Part shown: piece after piece, positions 46,928 to 55,138 of the stretch
Numbering within the stretch: the stretch's first letter is position 1
Layout: every line of letters begins with the position of its first letter
Source: an uncultured Propionimicrobium sp.
Lineage (GTDB): Bacteria > Actinomycetota > Actinomycetes > Propionibacteriales > Propionibacteriaceae
Length of the DNA stretch: 64,000 bases
Reading direction: 5' to 3'
Assembly (NCBI GenBank): GCA_946221385.1
Contig: CAMIGX010000003.1
Coordinates: 146,682-210,681, forward strand
Made by a program: the position numbers and the translations under genes
Notes under the pieces: model-generated
Database searches by the model: none
Told to the model about the DNA's origin: nothing
Seen by the model: the letters and a program-made list of their open reading frames with translations, nothing else

Positions 46928-46945
46928 GTTCACCTGTGGGCGAAC
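46928..46945 (+). promoter_or_regulatory. ClgR-like inverted repeat upstream of clpC
   Basis: GTTCACC-TGTG-GGCGAAC is an inverted repeat with one mismatch, resembling the ClgR regulator site of actinobacterial clp genes. It lies about 175 bp upstream of clpC. The spacing between half-sites is one longer than the usual consensus, so the match is partial. Confidence 0.35.
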
Positions 46946-47121
46946 TAGGGGAACAAGCCCCTGCCGTTGGTGGTTAATACACTTGTAGATGAGTGACGCC
47001 GGCTCAACCTATGAACTGGTGTCAATTCAGCCGGGTGGGACGCGACGATCCATGTCGCGACACCGCCTAAGACGAGTAGCTGGAGCGATATCTGCTGATC
47101 GCGTCAGCTAAGAGGAGAAAT

Positions 47122-49686
47122 ATGTTTGAGCGATTCACCGATCGTGCTCGCCGCGTTGTGGTCTTGGCCCAAGACGAAGCGAAGATGCTGCACCACAACT
47201 ACATCGGCACCGAGCACCTGCTGCTTGGTCTGATCCACGAAGGTGAAGGCGTCGCAGCCAAAGCGCTGGAGCAGATGAGCATCTCGCTGGAGGCTGTGCG
47301 CCATGAGGTCGAAGAGATGATCGGCACCGGCAGCTCTGAGCCGACCGATCACATCCCGTTCACTCCGCGCGCCAAGAAGGTGCTGGAGCTGAGCTTGCGC
47401 GAAGCGCTGCAGATGAACCACTCCTACATCGGCACTGAGCATTTGCTGCTCGGTCTGGTGCGCGAGGGTGAGGGCGTCGCTGCTACCGTGCTGATCAAGC
47501 TCGGTGCCGATCTGAACCGCGTCCGCAGCACCGTCTTGCAGCTGCTCAGCGGCTACCAGGGCGGCGAGCAGCCAGTCACCTCTGGCGCTCCGGAAGGCTC
47601 GGACACTCGCGGTGGAGCGACGATCCTGGACCAATTTGGCCGCAACCTGACCCAGGCAGCTCGGGAGAACCGGCTCGACCCGGTCATTGGCCGCACCAAT
47701 GAGATCGACCGCGTCATGACGGTGTTGAGCCGTCGCACCAAGAACAACCCGGTGCTGATCGGTGAGCCTGGCGTCGGTAAGACCGCGATCGTCGAAGGGC
47801 TGGCGCAGCGCATCGTCCGCGGCGAAGTGCCCGAAACCTTGCGTGACAAGCAGATTTACACCCTCGACCTAGGTTCACTGGTCGCTGGCTCGCGCTATCG
47901 CGGTGACTTCGAGGAGCGGCTGAAGAAGGTGCTCAAGGAGATTAAGAATCGCGGTGACATCATGCTGTTCATCGACGAGATCCACACTCTGGTCGGCGCT
48001 GGCGCGGCCGAGGGTGCGATTGACGCTGCGTCGATTTTGAAGCCGATGTTGGCCCGCGGCGAGTTGCAGACTATCGGCGCGACGACGCTGGACGAATACC
48101 GCAAGCACATCGAAAAGGACGCCGCGTTGGAGCGTCGTTTCCAGCCGATCCAGGTCGCTGAGCCGTCGATCGCGATGACCATCGACATTCTCAAGGGTCT
48201 GCGTGACCGATACGAAGCCCACCACCGCATCACCATCACTGACGAGGCGCTGGCTGCTGCGGCAAACATGGCTGACCGCTACATTCAAGATCGTTTCCTG
48301 CCCGACAAGGCCATCGACCTGATAGACGAGGCCGGCGCCCGGATGCGGATCGCGCGGATGACCGCGCCGCCGGATCTGCGCGAATTCGACGAAAAGATCG
48401 CGTCGGTCCGGATCGAAAAGGAAGCTGCGATTGACGCGCAAGATTTCGAGCGCGCTGCCTCTTTGCGTGACGACGAGAAGAAGCTGATGTCGGCGCGTGC
48501 TGAGCGCGAGTCGGCTTGGCGCGAAGGTGACGCAGACACCCCGGCGGTCGTCGGCGAAGAACAGATCGCTGAAGTGCTGTCCAGCACGACTGGGGTGCCG
48601 GTTAGCCGACTCACTGAGGAAGAATCGCAGCGGCTGCTGTCGATGGAGACCGAGCTGCACAAGCGTTACGTCGGCCAAGAAGAGGCCGTCAAGGCGCTGT
48701 CGCGGGCGATCCGTCGTACCCGCGCTGGCTTGAAGGATCCCAAGCGACCGAGTGGTTCGTTCATTTTCGCTGGCCCCTCTGGTGTAGGTAAGACCGAGTT
48801 GACCAAGGCGTTGACCGAGTTCCTGTTCGGCGACGAGGACGCGCTGATCACCCTCGATATGAGCGAATATTCCGAGAAGCACACTGCCTCGCGGATGTTC
48901 GGTTCGCCGCCAGGCTATGTCGGTTATGAGGAAGGTGGCCAGCTGACCGAGAAGGTGCGTCGCAAGCCGTTCAGCGTCATCTTGTTTGACGAGATTGAAA
49001 AGGCGCACCCAGACATCTTCAACTCGCTGTTGCAGATCCTCGACGAAGGGCGCCTGACCGACGCACAGGGCCGCGTCGTCGACTTCAAGAACACCGTCAT
49101 CGTCATGACGACGAACCTCGGTACCAAGGACATTTCTCGTTCGGTTGGCTTGGGCTTCTCGCGCAGTGGCGACACCGAGTCGAGCTACGAGACGATGAAG
49201 GCCAAGGTCAACGAAGAGCTCAAGCAGCACTTCCGTCCGGAATTCTTGAACCGTGTCGACGAGACCATCGTCTTCCACCAGCTGACTCAAGCCGACATCC
49301 ACCGCATCGTCGATCTTATGGTCGCCCAGATAGAGGATCGGCTGGCCGATCGCGACATGGGCATCGAACTGACGCCGGCGGCCCGCGAGCTGCTCGGCAA
49401 GCGCGGTTACGACCCGGTCTTGGGTGCTCGTCCGCTGCGCCGCGCGATCCAGCGCGACATCGAAGATCCGATCGCAGAGCAGATCCTCTTCGGTCAGCTC
49501 TCGCCGGGCTCGATCGTCGTGGTGGACGTCGCTGACGGCGCTGATGAGAAGTCGACGATCCCGTTCACCTTCACCGGGACGCCGAAATCAGAGCTGCCCG
49601 ACATGCCGCCGCTGGCTGAGCTAGGCACCGATCTGAACGATGCCGGTGCTGGTGAGGCTGGCCGCGACCTCGACAGCGGTGAGTGA
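47122..49686 (+). CDS. clpC: ATP-dependent Clp protease ATP-binding subunit ClpC
   Basis: This 854-residue AAA+ unfoldase works with ClpP. It has two N-domain repeats (NYIGTEHLLLGLI and SYIGTEHLLLGLV, residues 1-145), Walker A1 GEPGVGKTAIVEGLA, a UVR-like middle domain, and Walker A2 GPSGVGKTELTKAL. The ClpP-binding region is in the second AAA module. It starts after AAGAGGAGAAAT. The terminator at 49723 ends the gene. lysS and pan genes, often between lsr2 and the folate genes in mycobacteria, are absent here. Confidence 0.96.
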   Translation: MFERFTDRARRVVVLAQDEAKMLHHNYIGTEHLLLGLIHEGEGVAAKALEQMSISLEAVRHEVEEMIGTGSSEPTDHIPFTPRAKKVLELSLREALQMNHSYIGTEHLLLGLVREGEGVAATVLIKLGADLNRVRSTVLQLLSGYQGGEQPVTSGAPEGSDTRGGATILDQFGRNLTQAARENRLDPVIGRTNEIDRVMTVLSRRTKNNPVLIGEPGVGKTAIVEGLAQRIVRGEVPETLRDKQIYTLDLGSLVAGSRYRGDFEERLKKVLKEIKNRGDIMLFIDEIHTLVGAGAAEGAIDAASILKPMLARGELQTIGATTLDEYRKHIEKDAALERRFQPIQVAEPSIAMTIDILKGLRDRYEAHHRITITDEALAAAANMADRYIQDRFLPDKAIDLIDEAGARMRIARMTAPPDLREFDEKIASVRIEKEAAIDAQDFERAASLRDDEKKLMSARAERESAWREGDADTPAVVGEEQIAEVLSSTTGVPVSRLTEEESQRLLSMETELHKRYVGQEEAVKALSRAIRRTRAGLKDPKRPSGSFIFAGPSGVGKTELTKALTEFLFGDEDALITLDMSEYSEKHTASRMFGSPPGYVGYEEGGQLTEKVRRKPFSVILFDEIEKAHPDIFNSLLQILDEGRLTDAQGRVVDFKNTVIVMTTNLGTKDISRSVGLGFSRSGDTESSYETMKAKVNEELKQHFRPEFLNRVDETIVFHQLTQADIHRIVDLMVAQIEDRLADRDMGIELTPAARELLGKRGYDPVLGARPLRRAIQRDIEDPIAEQILFGQLSPGSIVVVDVADGADEKSTIPFTFTGTPKSELPDMPPLAELGTDLNDAGAGEAGRDLDSGE

Positions 49687-49722
49687 CCCAGCGGCTGACT
49701 GATAGAAACTGTGTCGATTATC

Positions 49723-49766
49723 CGGGCACGTCCTAACCTGCATGCCGCAGGACTGGGACGTGCCCG
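49723..49766 (+). terminator. Hairpin terminator after clpC
   Basis: A perfect 11-bp stem, CGGGCACGTCC (49723-49733) and GGACGTGCCCG (49756-49766), encloses a 22-nt loop with its own CCTGC/GCAGG-type pairing. The T-rich tail is weak (AATCATTT), so it may work with Rho. It also ends the convergent ECF operon region. Confidence 0.75.
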
Positions 49767-49899
49767 AATCATTTCATAGCCAAGTTCGCGATCAACTGGC
49801 GCGCCACTGAGGCGCTCGTGGCTCGATGAAACTAGCGTCTCAATGAAATTAGTCGAAAAATTTGACGCGTCTTGCCGGCCGCGATGGGGACGCGTCGCA

Positions 49900-50691
49900 T
49901 CAGCTGATGATCATCCGTAGCGTCCCGAAGTAGGCGGCAGCGCCGATCGCTAACGCGCACAGCAGCAGCGTCGTCAGCCAACCGGCGGCGTCGACGCGGC
50001 GTAAGCTCGCCGGCCGAGCCCAGGTGCGGTCAGGGAAAGCGCCGAAGCCTCGCGCCTCCATTGCGGTCGCGAGTTTCGTGCCGCGTCTGATCGCGAATAC
50101 CAGCAAGGCGAAGAACATCGTGAATAGTCGACGGATGCGGCCGTGATCGCCCAGGCCGCGCGCGCGGCGGGCTAGCGTCATCATCCGCCAGTCTTCGACG
50201 AATAGGCCGATGGTCCGCATGCCTGCCAGCGTCCCGAGGACGAATTTCGCAGGCAGCCTGACGATTTGCGCGAGCCCGTCAGCCATCGCCGTCTGATCGA
50301 CTTCGCCTAGCAGGATGACCGCGCCCAAGCCGAGCGCGAAGATCCTGATCAAGGCGGCCAGCGCCATCGACAGTGAGCCGTCCGAAATGGTCACTAGTCC
50401 CCACTGCCACCAGATCCGACCCTCAGGCTCGGCATAAAGCAGCATCGAAATGGCGCCAATCGGAGCGATGATGGCGACAGGGATCATCCTGCGTAACAGC
50501 CGCCCAGCAGGCACCCCACAAGCCAGATAGATCAAAGCTTGGCCGAGCGTCATGATCGTCGCGCTCAACCAATCCAGCGAAATCAGAATCGCGATCGACA
50601 TCAAGACGGCCAGACCGATCCTGGTCACCGGATTGAGCCGATCCAACTGCGTCGACGAGACCTCGACATGGGGGGTGCTGAAGCTGCTCAT
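49900..50691 (-). CDS. ykoC: ECF transporter T component (YkoC/EcfT-like)
   Basis: This 263-residue membrane protein is the energy-coupling T subunit. It has five to six hydrophobic segments and two coupling motifs, LARRARGLG and AMEARGFG, which contact the ATPase. The N-terminal VTRIGLAVLMSIAILISL region is typical. The start (ATG 50691) overlaps the ATPase stop by 4 nt. It is the last gene of the riboswitch-controlled operon. Confidence 0.9.
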   Translation of the reverse strand: MSSFSTPHVEVSSTQLDRLNPVTRIGLAVLMSIAILISLDWLSATIMTLGQALIYLACGVPAGRLLRRMIPVAIIAPIGAISMLLYAEPEGRIWWQWGLVTISDGSLSMALAALIRIFALGLGAVILLGEVDQTAMADGLAQIVRLPAKFVLGTLAGMRTIGLFVEDWRMMTLARRARGLGDHGRIRRLFTMFFALLVFAIRRGTKLATAMEARGFGAFPDRTWARPASLRRVDAAGWLTTLLLCALAIGAAAYFGTLRMIIS

Positions 50692-52214
50692 TGGGTCGCT
50701 CCAGATTCGGCGCTGAGCTCGATGCGATGTTCGGCCAAGAGCGCCAAATATTGCGCGTCATGGGTGACCGAGACGATCGTGACATCCTCGGCTAGTAGCT
50801 CGCCGATCATCGCGACGAGTTCTGCCCAAGTGTTCCGATCCTGACCAAAGGTCGGTTCGTCCAAAAAGATGACGGCAGGGCTAGTGGCTAACACCGTCGC
50901 GACGCTCAGCCGGCGCTGTTCACCGCCAGAAAGCGTGAACGGATTCGCGTCCGCCAAATGCGCGAGCCGCATTCGCGATAACAGTTCGTCGACACGGCCA
51001 TCGATTTGGTCGGCTGGGCGGCGCAGCGCCCGCAGTCCGACGGCTAGCTCAGCGCGCACCGAGGACTCGACGAACTGATGTTCGGGATGCTGAAAGACCG
51101 TGCCCAGGCGCGTCAATAGTTCGCGGCTAGTCCAATCATGCGGATCGCTGACGTCACGGTGCCGCCGGCGCCACCAGCCGTGCTTGACGATGGTCTGGGT
51201 CGGGCGCAGCTGTTCGGCGGCGACGACGCGCCCCGCCAACGGCTCCAACAGACCCGCCATGGTCATCGCTAGCGTCGACTTGCCAGCGCCATTGTGACCG
51301 GTGATGACCGTCGAGCGCGACGCCGGAATTTGTATCTCGAGATTTTGGGAAACTGGCTTGTCGACTCGATAACCCGTGCTCAGCTGCTCGCTGGATAGGA
51401 TCGTTGACTTTGCTGGACCGATCTCGCGGCGCCGTCCAGGCGCCGGCACGCCCGGCACCCAGATGCCGGCTTCGGTTAATAGCTCGGCTTGCGCCGTCAA
51501 CACTTCGCTGGGCGGGCCGTCAGCGATGACCCCACCGCCGGCTTGGGCTGAGGCCAGCACGATGACCCGATCGACGACGTCCGCCCAAATCTCGACGCGA
51601 TGCTCGACGATGACCATCGTCACGTCACGGTGCGCGCCGAGCGCTGCGATAGTGTCGCGTACCTCAGCCACGCCGACCGGGTCGAGATTAGCCGTCGGCT
51701 CATCGAGGCAGAGCACCGCGGGCCCATCGCTGTGCTGCCCGGCCGCAAACATCGCTAACGCGCCAGCTATTGCGAGACGCTGCTGCTGGCCACCCGAAAG
51801 CTCTGACGTAGAACGTTCGCGTGGCAACTCACCGAGTCCGACAGCATTCAAAGCCGAATCAACTAGCGGCCAGATCTGATCGGTCGGCACCCGCAAATTT
51901 TCCAGGCCGAAAGCCACGTCATCGCCGAGCTTGGCCAAGATGATCTGCGACTGCGGATCTTGCATGACTAGCCCGACGCGACCGCGCAGCCGGCTGGGAT
52001 GGACGTCGTCCACCAGCAGCCGGCCGATTTCGTCACCCTCGTCAACGCCACCCAGGACGCCAGCGATAGCGCGCAGCAAAGTCGATTTTCCTGAACCGCT
52101 TGCGCCGAGCAGTAGCACCTTTTCGCCGGGCTGGATCTCGAAATTGATCTCCCGGCACGCCCATTCGCTGCGGCTGGCGTAACGCCAACCCCAGCCTTCG
52201 GCGCGCAGACTCAT
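50688..52214 (-). CDS. ykoD: ECF transporter ATPase, two fused ABC domains (YkoD-like)
   Basis: This 508-residue protein has two ABC cassettes in tandem. Domain 1 has LLLGASGSGKSTLLRAIAG, signature LSGGQQQRLAIAGAL and Walker B VLCLDEPTANLDP. Domain 2 has GHNGAGKSTLAMTMAG, signature LSGGEQRRLSVATVL and VIFLDEPTFGQDR. Together they power the YkoE/YkoC complex. The ATG overlaps the ykoE stop by 4 nt. A fused ATPase of this kind belongs to the YkoEDC thiamine-precursor transporter group. Confidence 0.93.
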   Translation of the reverse strand: MSLRAEGWGWRYASRSEWACREINFEIQPGEKVLLLGASGSGKSTLLRAIAGVLGGVDEGDEIGRLLVDDVHPSRLRGRVGLVMQDPQSQIILAKLGDDVAFGLENLRVPTDQIWPLVDSALNAVGLGELPRERSTSELSGGQQQRLAIAGALAMFAAGQHSDGPAVLCLDEPTANLDPVGVAEVRDTIAALGAHRDVTMVIVEHRVEIWADVVDRVIVLASAQAGGGVIADGPPSEVLTAQAELLTEAGIWVPGVPAPGRRREIGPAKSTILSSEQLSTGYRVDKPVSQNLEIQIPASRSTVITGHNGAGKSTLAMTMAGLLEPLAGRVVAAEQLRPTQTIVKHGWWRRRHRDVSDPHDWTSRELLTRLGTVFQHPEHQFVESSVRAELAVGLRALRRPADQIDGRVDELLSRMRLAHLADANPFTLSGGEQRRLSVATVLATSPAVIFLDEPTFGQDRNTWAELVAMIGELLAEDVTIVSVTHDAQYLALLAEHRIELSAESGATQ

Positions 52215-52870
52215 CTGGCGGTGGCTTGCTGGGTACGTCCCGAAGCGAAGCGATCCAACACGCCCGTCTCAGCTAACGCCTTGGTCAACAGCCAAGCCAG
52301 CAGACCAGCCAAGACCAGGCCGCTGATCGCATTGCTGGCCAGGTAGATCGCGTTGAAGGTGAAGCCCTTAGGCAGATTCGGGGTCAAGAACAGCTCAAGC
52401 AGCCAGGCGCCCACACCGGCAGCTGCGCCGGAAAATAGCGCCACCGGCAGATCCCAACGGCGATAGGCGAAGATCAAAAAGACGATTTCAGCCAAGATGC
52501 CCTGCGCAAAACCCGAATAGAGGGTCGTGATGCCCCAGATATTGCCGATGACTGCAGAAACCGAAGCAGCAATCATCTCGACCAGCAGGGCAGCGCCAGG
52601 CTTGCGGATGATCAGACCACCCAACGGCCCGCCCAGGAACCAGATACCGGCGGCGATGCCGCCCAGGCCCGGGGTGATGGCGCTCATGGCGCCATACCAG
52701 GCGTTGCCGAGGCTATTCCAAAGCCAAAAGATCAAGCCGACGGCCACCCCCAACACAGCGGCAACAACGATGTCGACGACGCGCCAGTTGAGCCGTCCGC
52801 TGGTCGCGGCGGTGGTCAGATCTTCGCCCTCGCGGACGCTGACGCGGGCATTGGGATCTTTGGTGCTCAT
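52211..52870 (-). CDS. ykoE: ECF transporter S component YkoE (HMP/thiamine)
   Basis: This 219-residue substrate-binding membrane protein has five hydrophobic segments, starting VDIVVAAVLGVAVGLIFWLW, and the GFAQGILAEIVFLIFAYRRW region typical of YkoE. ATG 52870 has TTTGGAGGAATC. The upstream TPP riboswitch points to thiamine or its pyrimidine precursor HMP as substrate. The TPP riboswitch is the strongest evidence for the substrate class. Confidence 0.9.
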   Translation of the reverse strand: MSTKDPNARVSVREGEDLTTAATSGRLNWRVVDIVVAAVLGVAVGLIFWLWNSLGNAWYGAMSAITPGLGGIAAGIWFLGGPLGGLIIRKPGAALLVEMIAASVSAVIGNIWGITTLYSGFAQGILAEIVFLIFAYRRWDLPVALFSGAAAGVGAWLLELFLTPNLPKGFTFNAIYLASNAISGLVLAGLLAWLLTKALAETGVLDRFASGRTQQATAR

Positions 52871-52947
52871 GATTCCTCCAAAGCAGACAGGGGAGCCGAA
52901 CCTCGGCCCACCAGCACGGGTCGAGTCAGGCAAGTCGCCCGATGTCT

Positions 52948-53040
52948 CGGAGGGTCTCCCTTCGCTGGCATTACCCAGATCAGGTCTGACGGTCGAGAGC
53001 TTCCGGCTCTCCTCTCAGCCCGACTCATCGGGCTCCCGTA
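52948..53040 (-). ncRNA. TPP riboswitch (THI element)
   Basis: On the minus strand the RNA has the P2/P3 arm GCCCGATGAGTCGGGCTGAG with the CTGAGA core. The optional P3a arm GAGAGC/GCTCTC follows, then the diagnostic ACCTGATCTGGGTAATGCCA and GCGAAGGGAG. P1 pairs GGAG near 53037 with CTCC near 52950. It lies about 77 nt upstream of ykoE. Binding of thiamine pyrophosphate should switch the transporter off. Whether it acts on translation or termination is not clear from the region. Confidence 0.95.
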
Positions 53041-53087
53041 GCTAGAGATTCTAGTGAACCGACCAAGCAGCCCAAAAAGTCGCGCCG

Positions 53088-53819
53088 CTAGCTGAACAAC
53101 GTTAGGGCCTGCCGCAAGCTGACGACGTCAAGCTGGCCGGGGGCGGAGGCTTCGCCGTCCAGGGACGCGAACGTGGCGACCGAGCCGAAGACTTGCCCGG
53201 CGACGCGGGTGATGCGTCCTCGATCACCCATGGCGATAGCGATGAGGGGCTGATTGAGCTGCCCGCTCGCTCGCGCGCAGGCTCCCAGCAGATTCGCAAC
53301 ATCAATAGCGCTGGTTGCCGTCACCGCCAACTTGCAGACCGCGACGTCCTGGCTGGCTATCTGCTCAAAGATGGCGACGAGTTCGTCTGCACTAGGGCAT
53401 TGGTCCAACAGATGACGCGAGCCTATCACCGGTACCCGATGCCGAGCTGCCGAGGCTTGAGCATCGGCGGCTCCCGAATGCGAGATTTCCACGTCCACAG
53501 CGTCGACCAAGCCTGAGGTGCACAGCTCGTCGGTCAGCTGGACGAGCTCAGCGGCTTCGAGCGCGGCCAGGCCACCTTCTGCTTGGCTGCGCACCGTCGT
53601 CAGCAGCGGAAGATCACCAAGCGTTGCCCGCAGTTCGGGCAGAATCTCGGGCGCGCCGGTCAAGTCTTTGAGTTGATCTAGCCGCCACTCCGCGATGTCA
53701 GCGCCGGACTGCACTATGCGTCGCGCGCGAGCTAGCACAGTCTCGCGGTCGGCGGCCATGATGGAGACGATGACCGCTGGCTGGGCGGCGTCCAATGTCA
53801 GCTCTCGAATTTTCGTCAT
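53088..53819 (-). CDS. aroD: 3-dehydroquinate dehydratase, type I
   Basis: This 243-residue type I enzyme of the shikimate pathway forms a Schiff base with a lysine: VAVCKLAVTAT carries it near residue 164. The substrate-binding EWRLDQL is near residue 43. The catalytic histidine lies in IGSRHLLDQCPS, where most homologues read S-(Y/F)-H-D-F; the serine and aromatic residue before it are changed. Start ATG 53819 overlaps the upstream kinase gene by 4 nt. It may be a weakly active or specialised form. Confidence 0.85.
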   Translation of the reverse strand: MTKIRELTLDAAQPAVIVSIMAADRETVLARARRIVQSGADIAEWRLDQLKDLTGAPEILPELRATLGDLPLLTTVRSQAEGGLAALEAAELVQLTDELCTSGLVDAVDVEISHSGAADAQASAARHRVPVIGSRHLLDQCPSADELVAIFEQIASQDVAVCKLAVTATSAIDVANLLGACARASGQLNQPLIAIAMGDRGRITRVAGQVFGSVATFASLDGEASAPGQLDVVSLRQALTLFS

Positions 53820-54379
53820 GGCCGGGGCTCCTGCGGATAGACGATGATGTCAGCCAGCTCTTGGGGGCGGTCGAGGTTCCAATGCTCGGCTTCTTGTTCA
53901 GCCCAGACATCCCACCAGGGGTCGAAAAGTCCCTCGTCACGGGCCAGCGCGAGATCCTTACGTTCGGCAGTTGGACGTTCGACCCAGATCGTGGTCGATG
54001 CCAAAGCTGCGCTCCGCGCGGTGATCGCTCCGCAGCCTTCGACCAGAATCGGCGCTTGCGGGTCGAGTTCGATCCATTCAGCGGGTCCGTCAGCGACCCA
54101 ATCCCACCGCCGATAGCCAGCCTCCGAGCTAGCCAAGACCGAAGCGCTCACCATCGCAGACGCGGTCATCAGACCAAACCAGCCGGGATAGAAATCCTCC
54201 AAGCTCACCGATTGCAAGCCAGGTAACTTCGGCGTCAAGTGCCGTGCCAGATCAGCGGCTAGCGTCGTCTTACCCGATCCGGAACCCCCGTCAATGAGCA
54301 CCACCAATCGCCGTCGCTCGGCGTCAGTCAATAAACGTTCGACGAGACGATCGAAATCATTTGGCAGGTGGCACTCCAC
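53816..54379 (-). CDS. P-loop kinase, uridine kinase-like
   Basis: This 187-residue protein has the P-loop LIDGGSGSGKTTLAADLAR and resembles actinobacterial uridine kinase-like proteins that sit next to aroD-like genes. The phosphate acceptor is unknown. GTG 54379 gives VECHLPNDFDRLVERLL and has TAGGAT 8 nt upstream; an in-frame ATG at 54445 would overlap the divergent gene. The pair with aroD is transcribed from a shared promoter region with the HAD hydrolase gene. Confidence 0.75.
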   Translation of the reverse strand: MECHLPNDFDRLVERLLTDAERRRLVVLIDGGSGSGKTTLAADLARHLTPKLPGLQSVSLEDFYPGWFGLMTASAMVSASVLASSEAGYRRWDWVADGPAEWIELDPQAPILVEGCGAITARSAALASTTIWVERPTAERKDLALARDEGLFDPWWDVWAEQEAEHWNLDRPQELADIIVYPQEPRP

Positions 54380-54424
54380 GGATTCGCATCCTACTGGGCC
54401 TGCTGGCCGTCTAGGGTTGAGGTC

Positions 54425-55138
54425 ATGGACTGGAGCAATTATCAAGCAGCCCTTTTCGATCTTGACGGCGTACTGACGCCCACCAGCGAGCTACATATGC
54501 GGGCCTGGAACGATCTGTTCAACGGCTATTTAGCCAGCATCGGCCTGCCTGCCGACTACAGCGATCAGGACTATTTCGCGCACGTCGACGGCAAGCCTCG
54601 CTACGCCGGCGTTTCGGCTTTCTTGGAGAGCCGGGGGATCGGCTTGCCGCAGGGTGATCCGTCCGACAAACCCGATCAGAACACCATCTGCGGCCTGGGT
54701 AATCGCAAGAACGAAGTCTTCAATCAGCTGCTGCATGACGAAGGCATCCAGGCTTTTCCCGGTTCGAAGCGCTTGGTCGAACAACTCCAGCAGCGCGGCG
54801 TGAAGCTGGCGGTCGTCAGCTCCTCGCGCAATGCCCATGAAGTGCTGGCCAGCGCCGGCATTGCAGAATTTTTCCCGGTCGTCGTCGACGGCATCTACGC
54901 CGCAGAAAATTCCTTGAACGGCAAACCTGCCCCCGACACCTTCCGGCGTGCAGCTGAGCTGCTGTCCGTCGAACCGGCGCAAGCTGTCGTCTTCGAAGAT
55001 GCGCTGTCTGGGGTCGCCGCCGGAAAGGCGGGCGCATTCGGTCTAGTCGTCGGTGTCGATCGTGGCGCTGGGGAGGCTGAACTGAAGAATTCTGGCGCGG
55101 ACGTCGTCGTCACCGATCTTGCAGAGCTACTGGCATGA
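54425..55138 (+). CDS. Beta-phosphoglucomutase family HAD hydrolase
   Basis: This 237-residue HAD protein has the nucleophile motif AALFDLDGVLTPTSELH (catalytic Asp at residues 11-13), VVSSSRNAHEVLASAGI as motif II, and VVFEDALSGVAAGKAG as motif IV. The cap domain follows the first motif. It probably converts beta-glucose 1-phosphate, made by the overlapping GH65 phosphorylase, to glucose 6-phosphate. ATG 54425 follows TAGGGT by 7 nt and GAGGTC. The order matches mycobacterial Rv3400-Rv3401. Confidence 0.88.
   Translation: MDWSNYQAALFDLDGVLTPTSELHMRAWNDLFNGYLASIGLPADYSDQDYFAHVDGKPRYAGVSAFLESRGIGLPQGDPSDKPDQNTICGLGNRKNEVFNQLLHDEGIQAFPGSKRLVEQLQQRGVKLAVVSSSRNAHEVLASAGIAEFFPVVVDGIYAAENSLNGKPAPDTFRRAAELLSVEPAQAVVFEDALSGVAAGKAGAFGLVVGVDRGAGEAELKNSGADVVVTDLAELLA

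Noticed and set aside
47875..49302. 475-codon minus-strand frame opposite clpC
   Set aside because: Antisense of a highly conserved gene; long open frames opposite GC-rich genes are expected. The same applies to frames opposite lhr (24792-25826) and the HemK-like methyltransferase (11594-12418).
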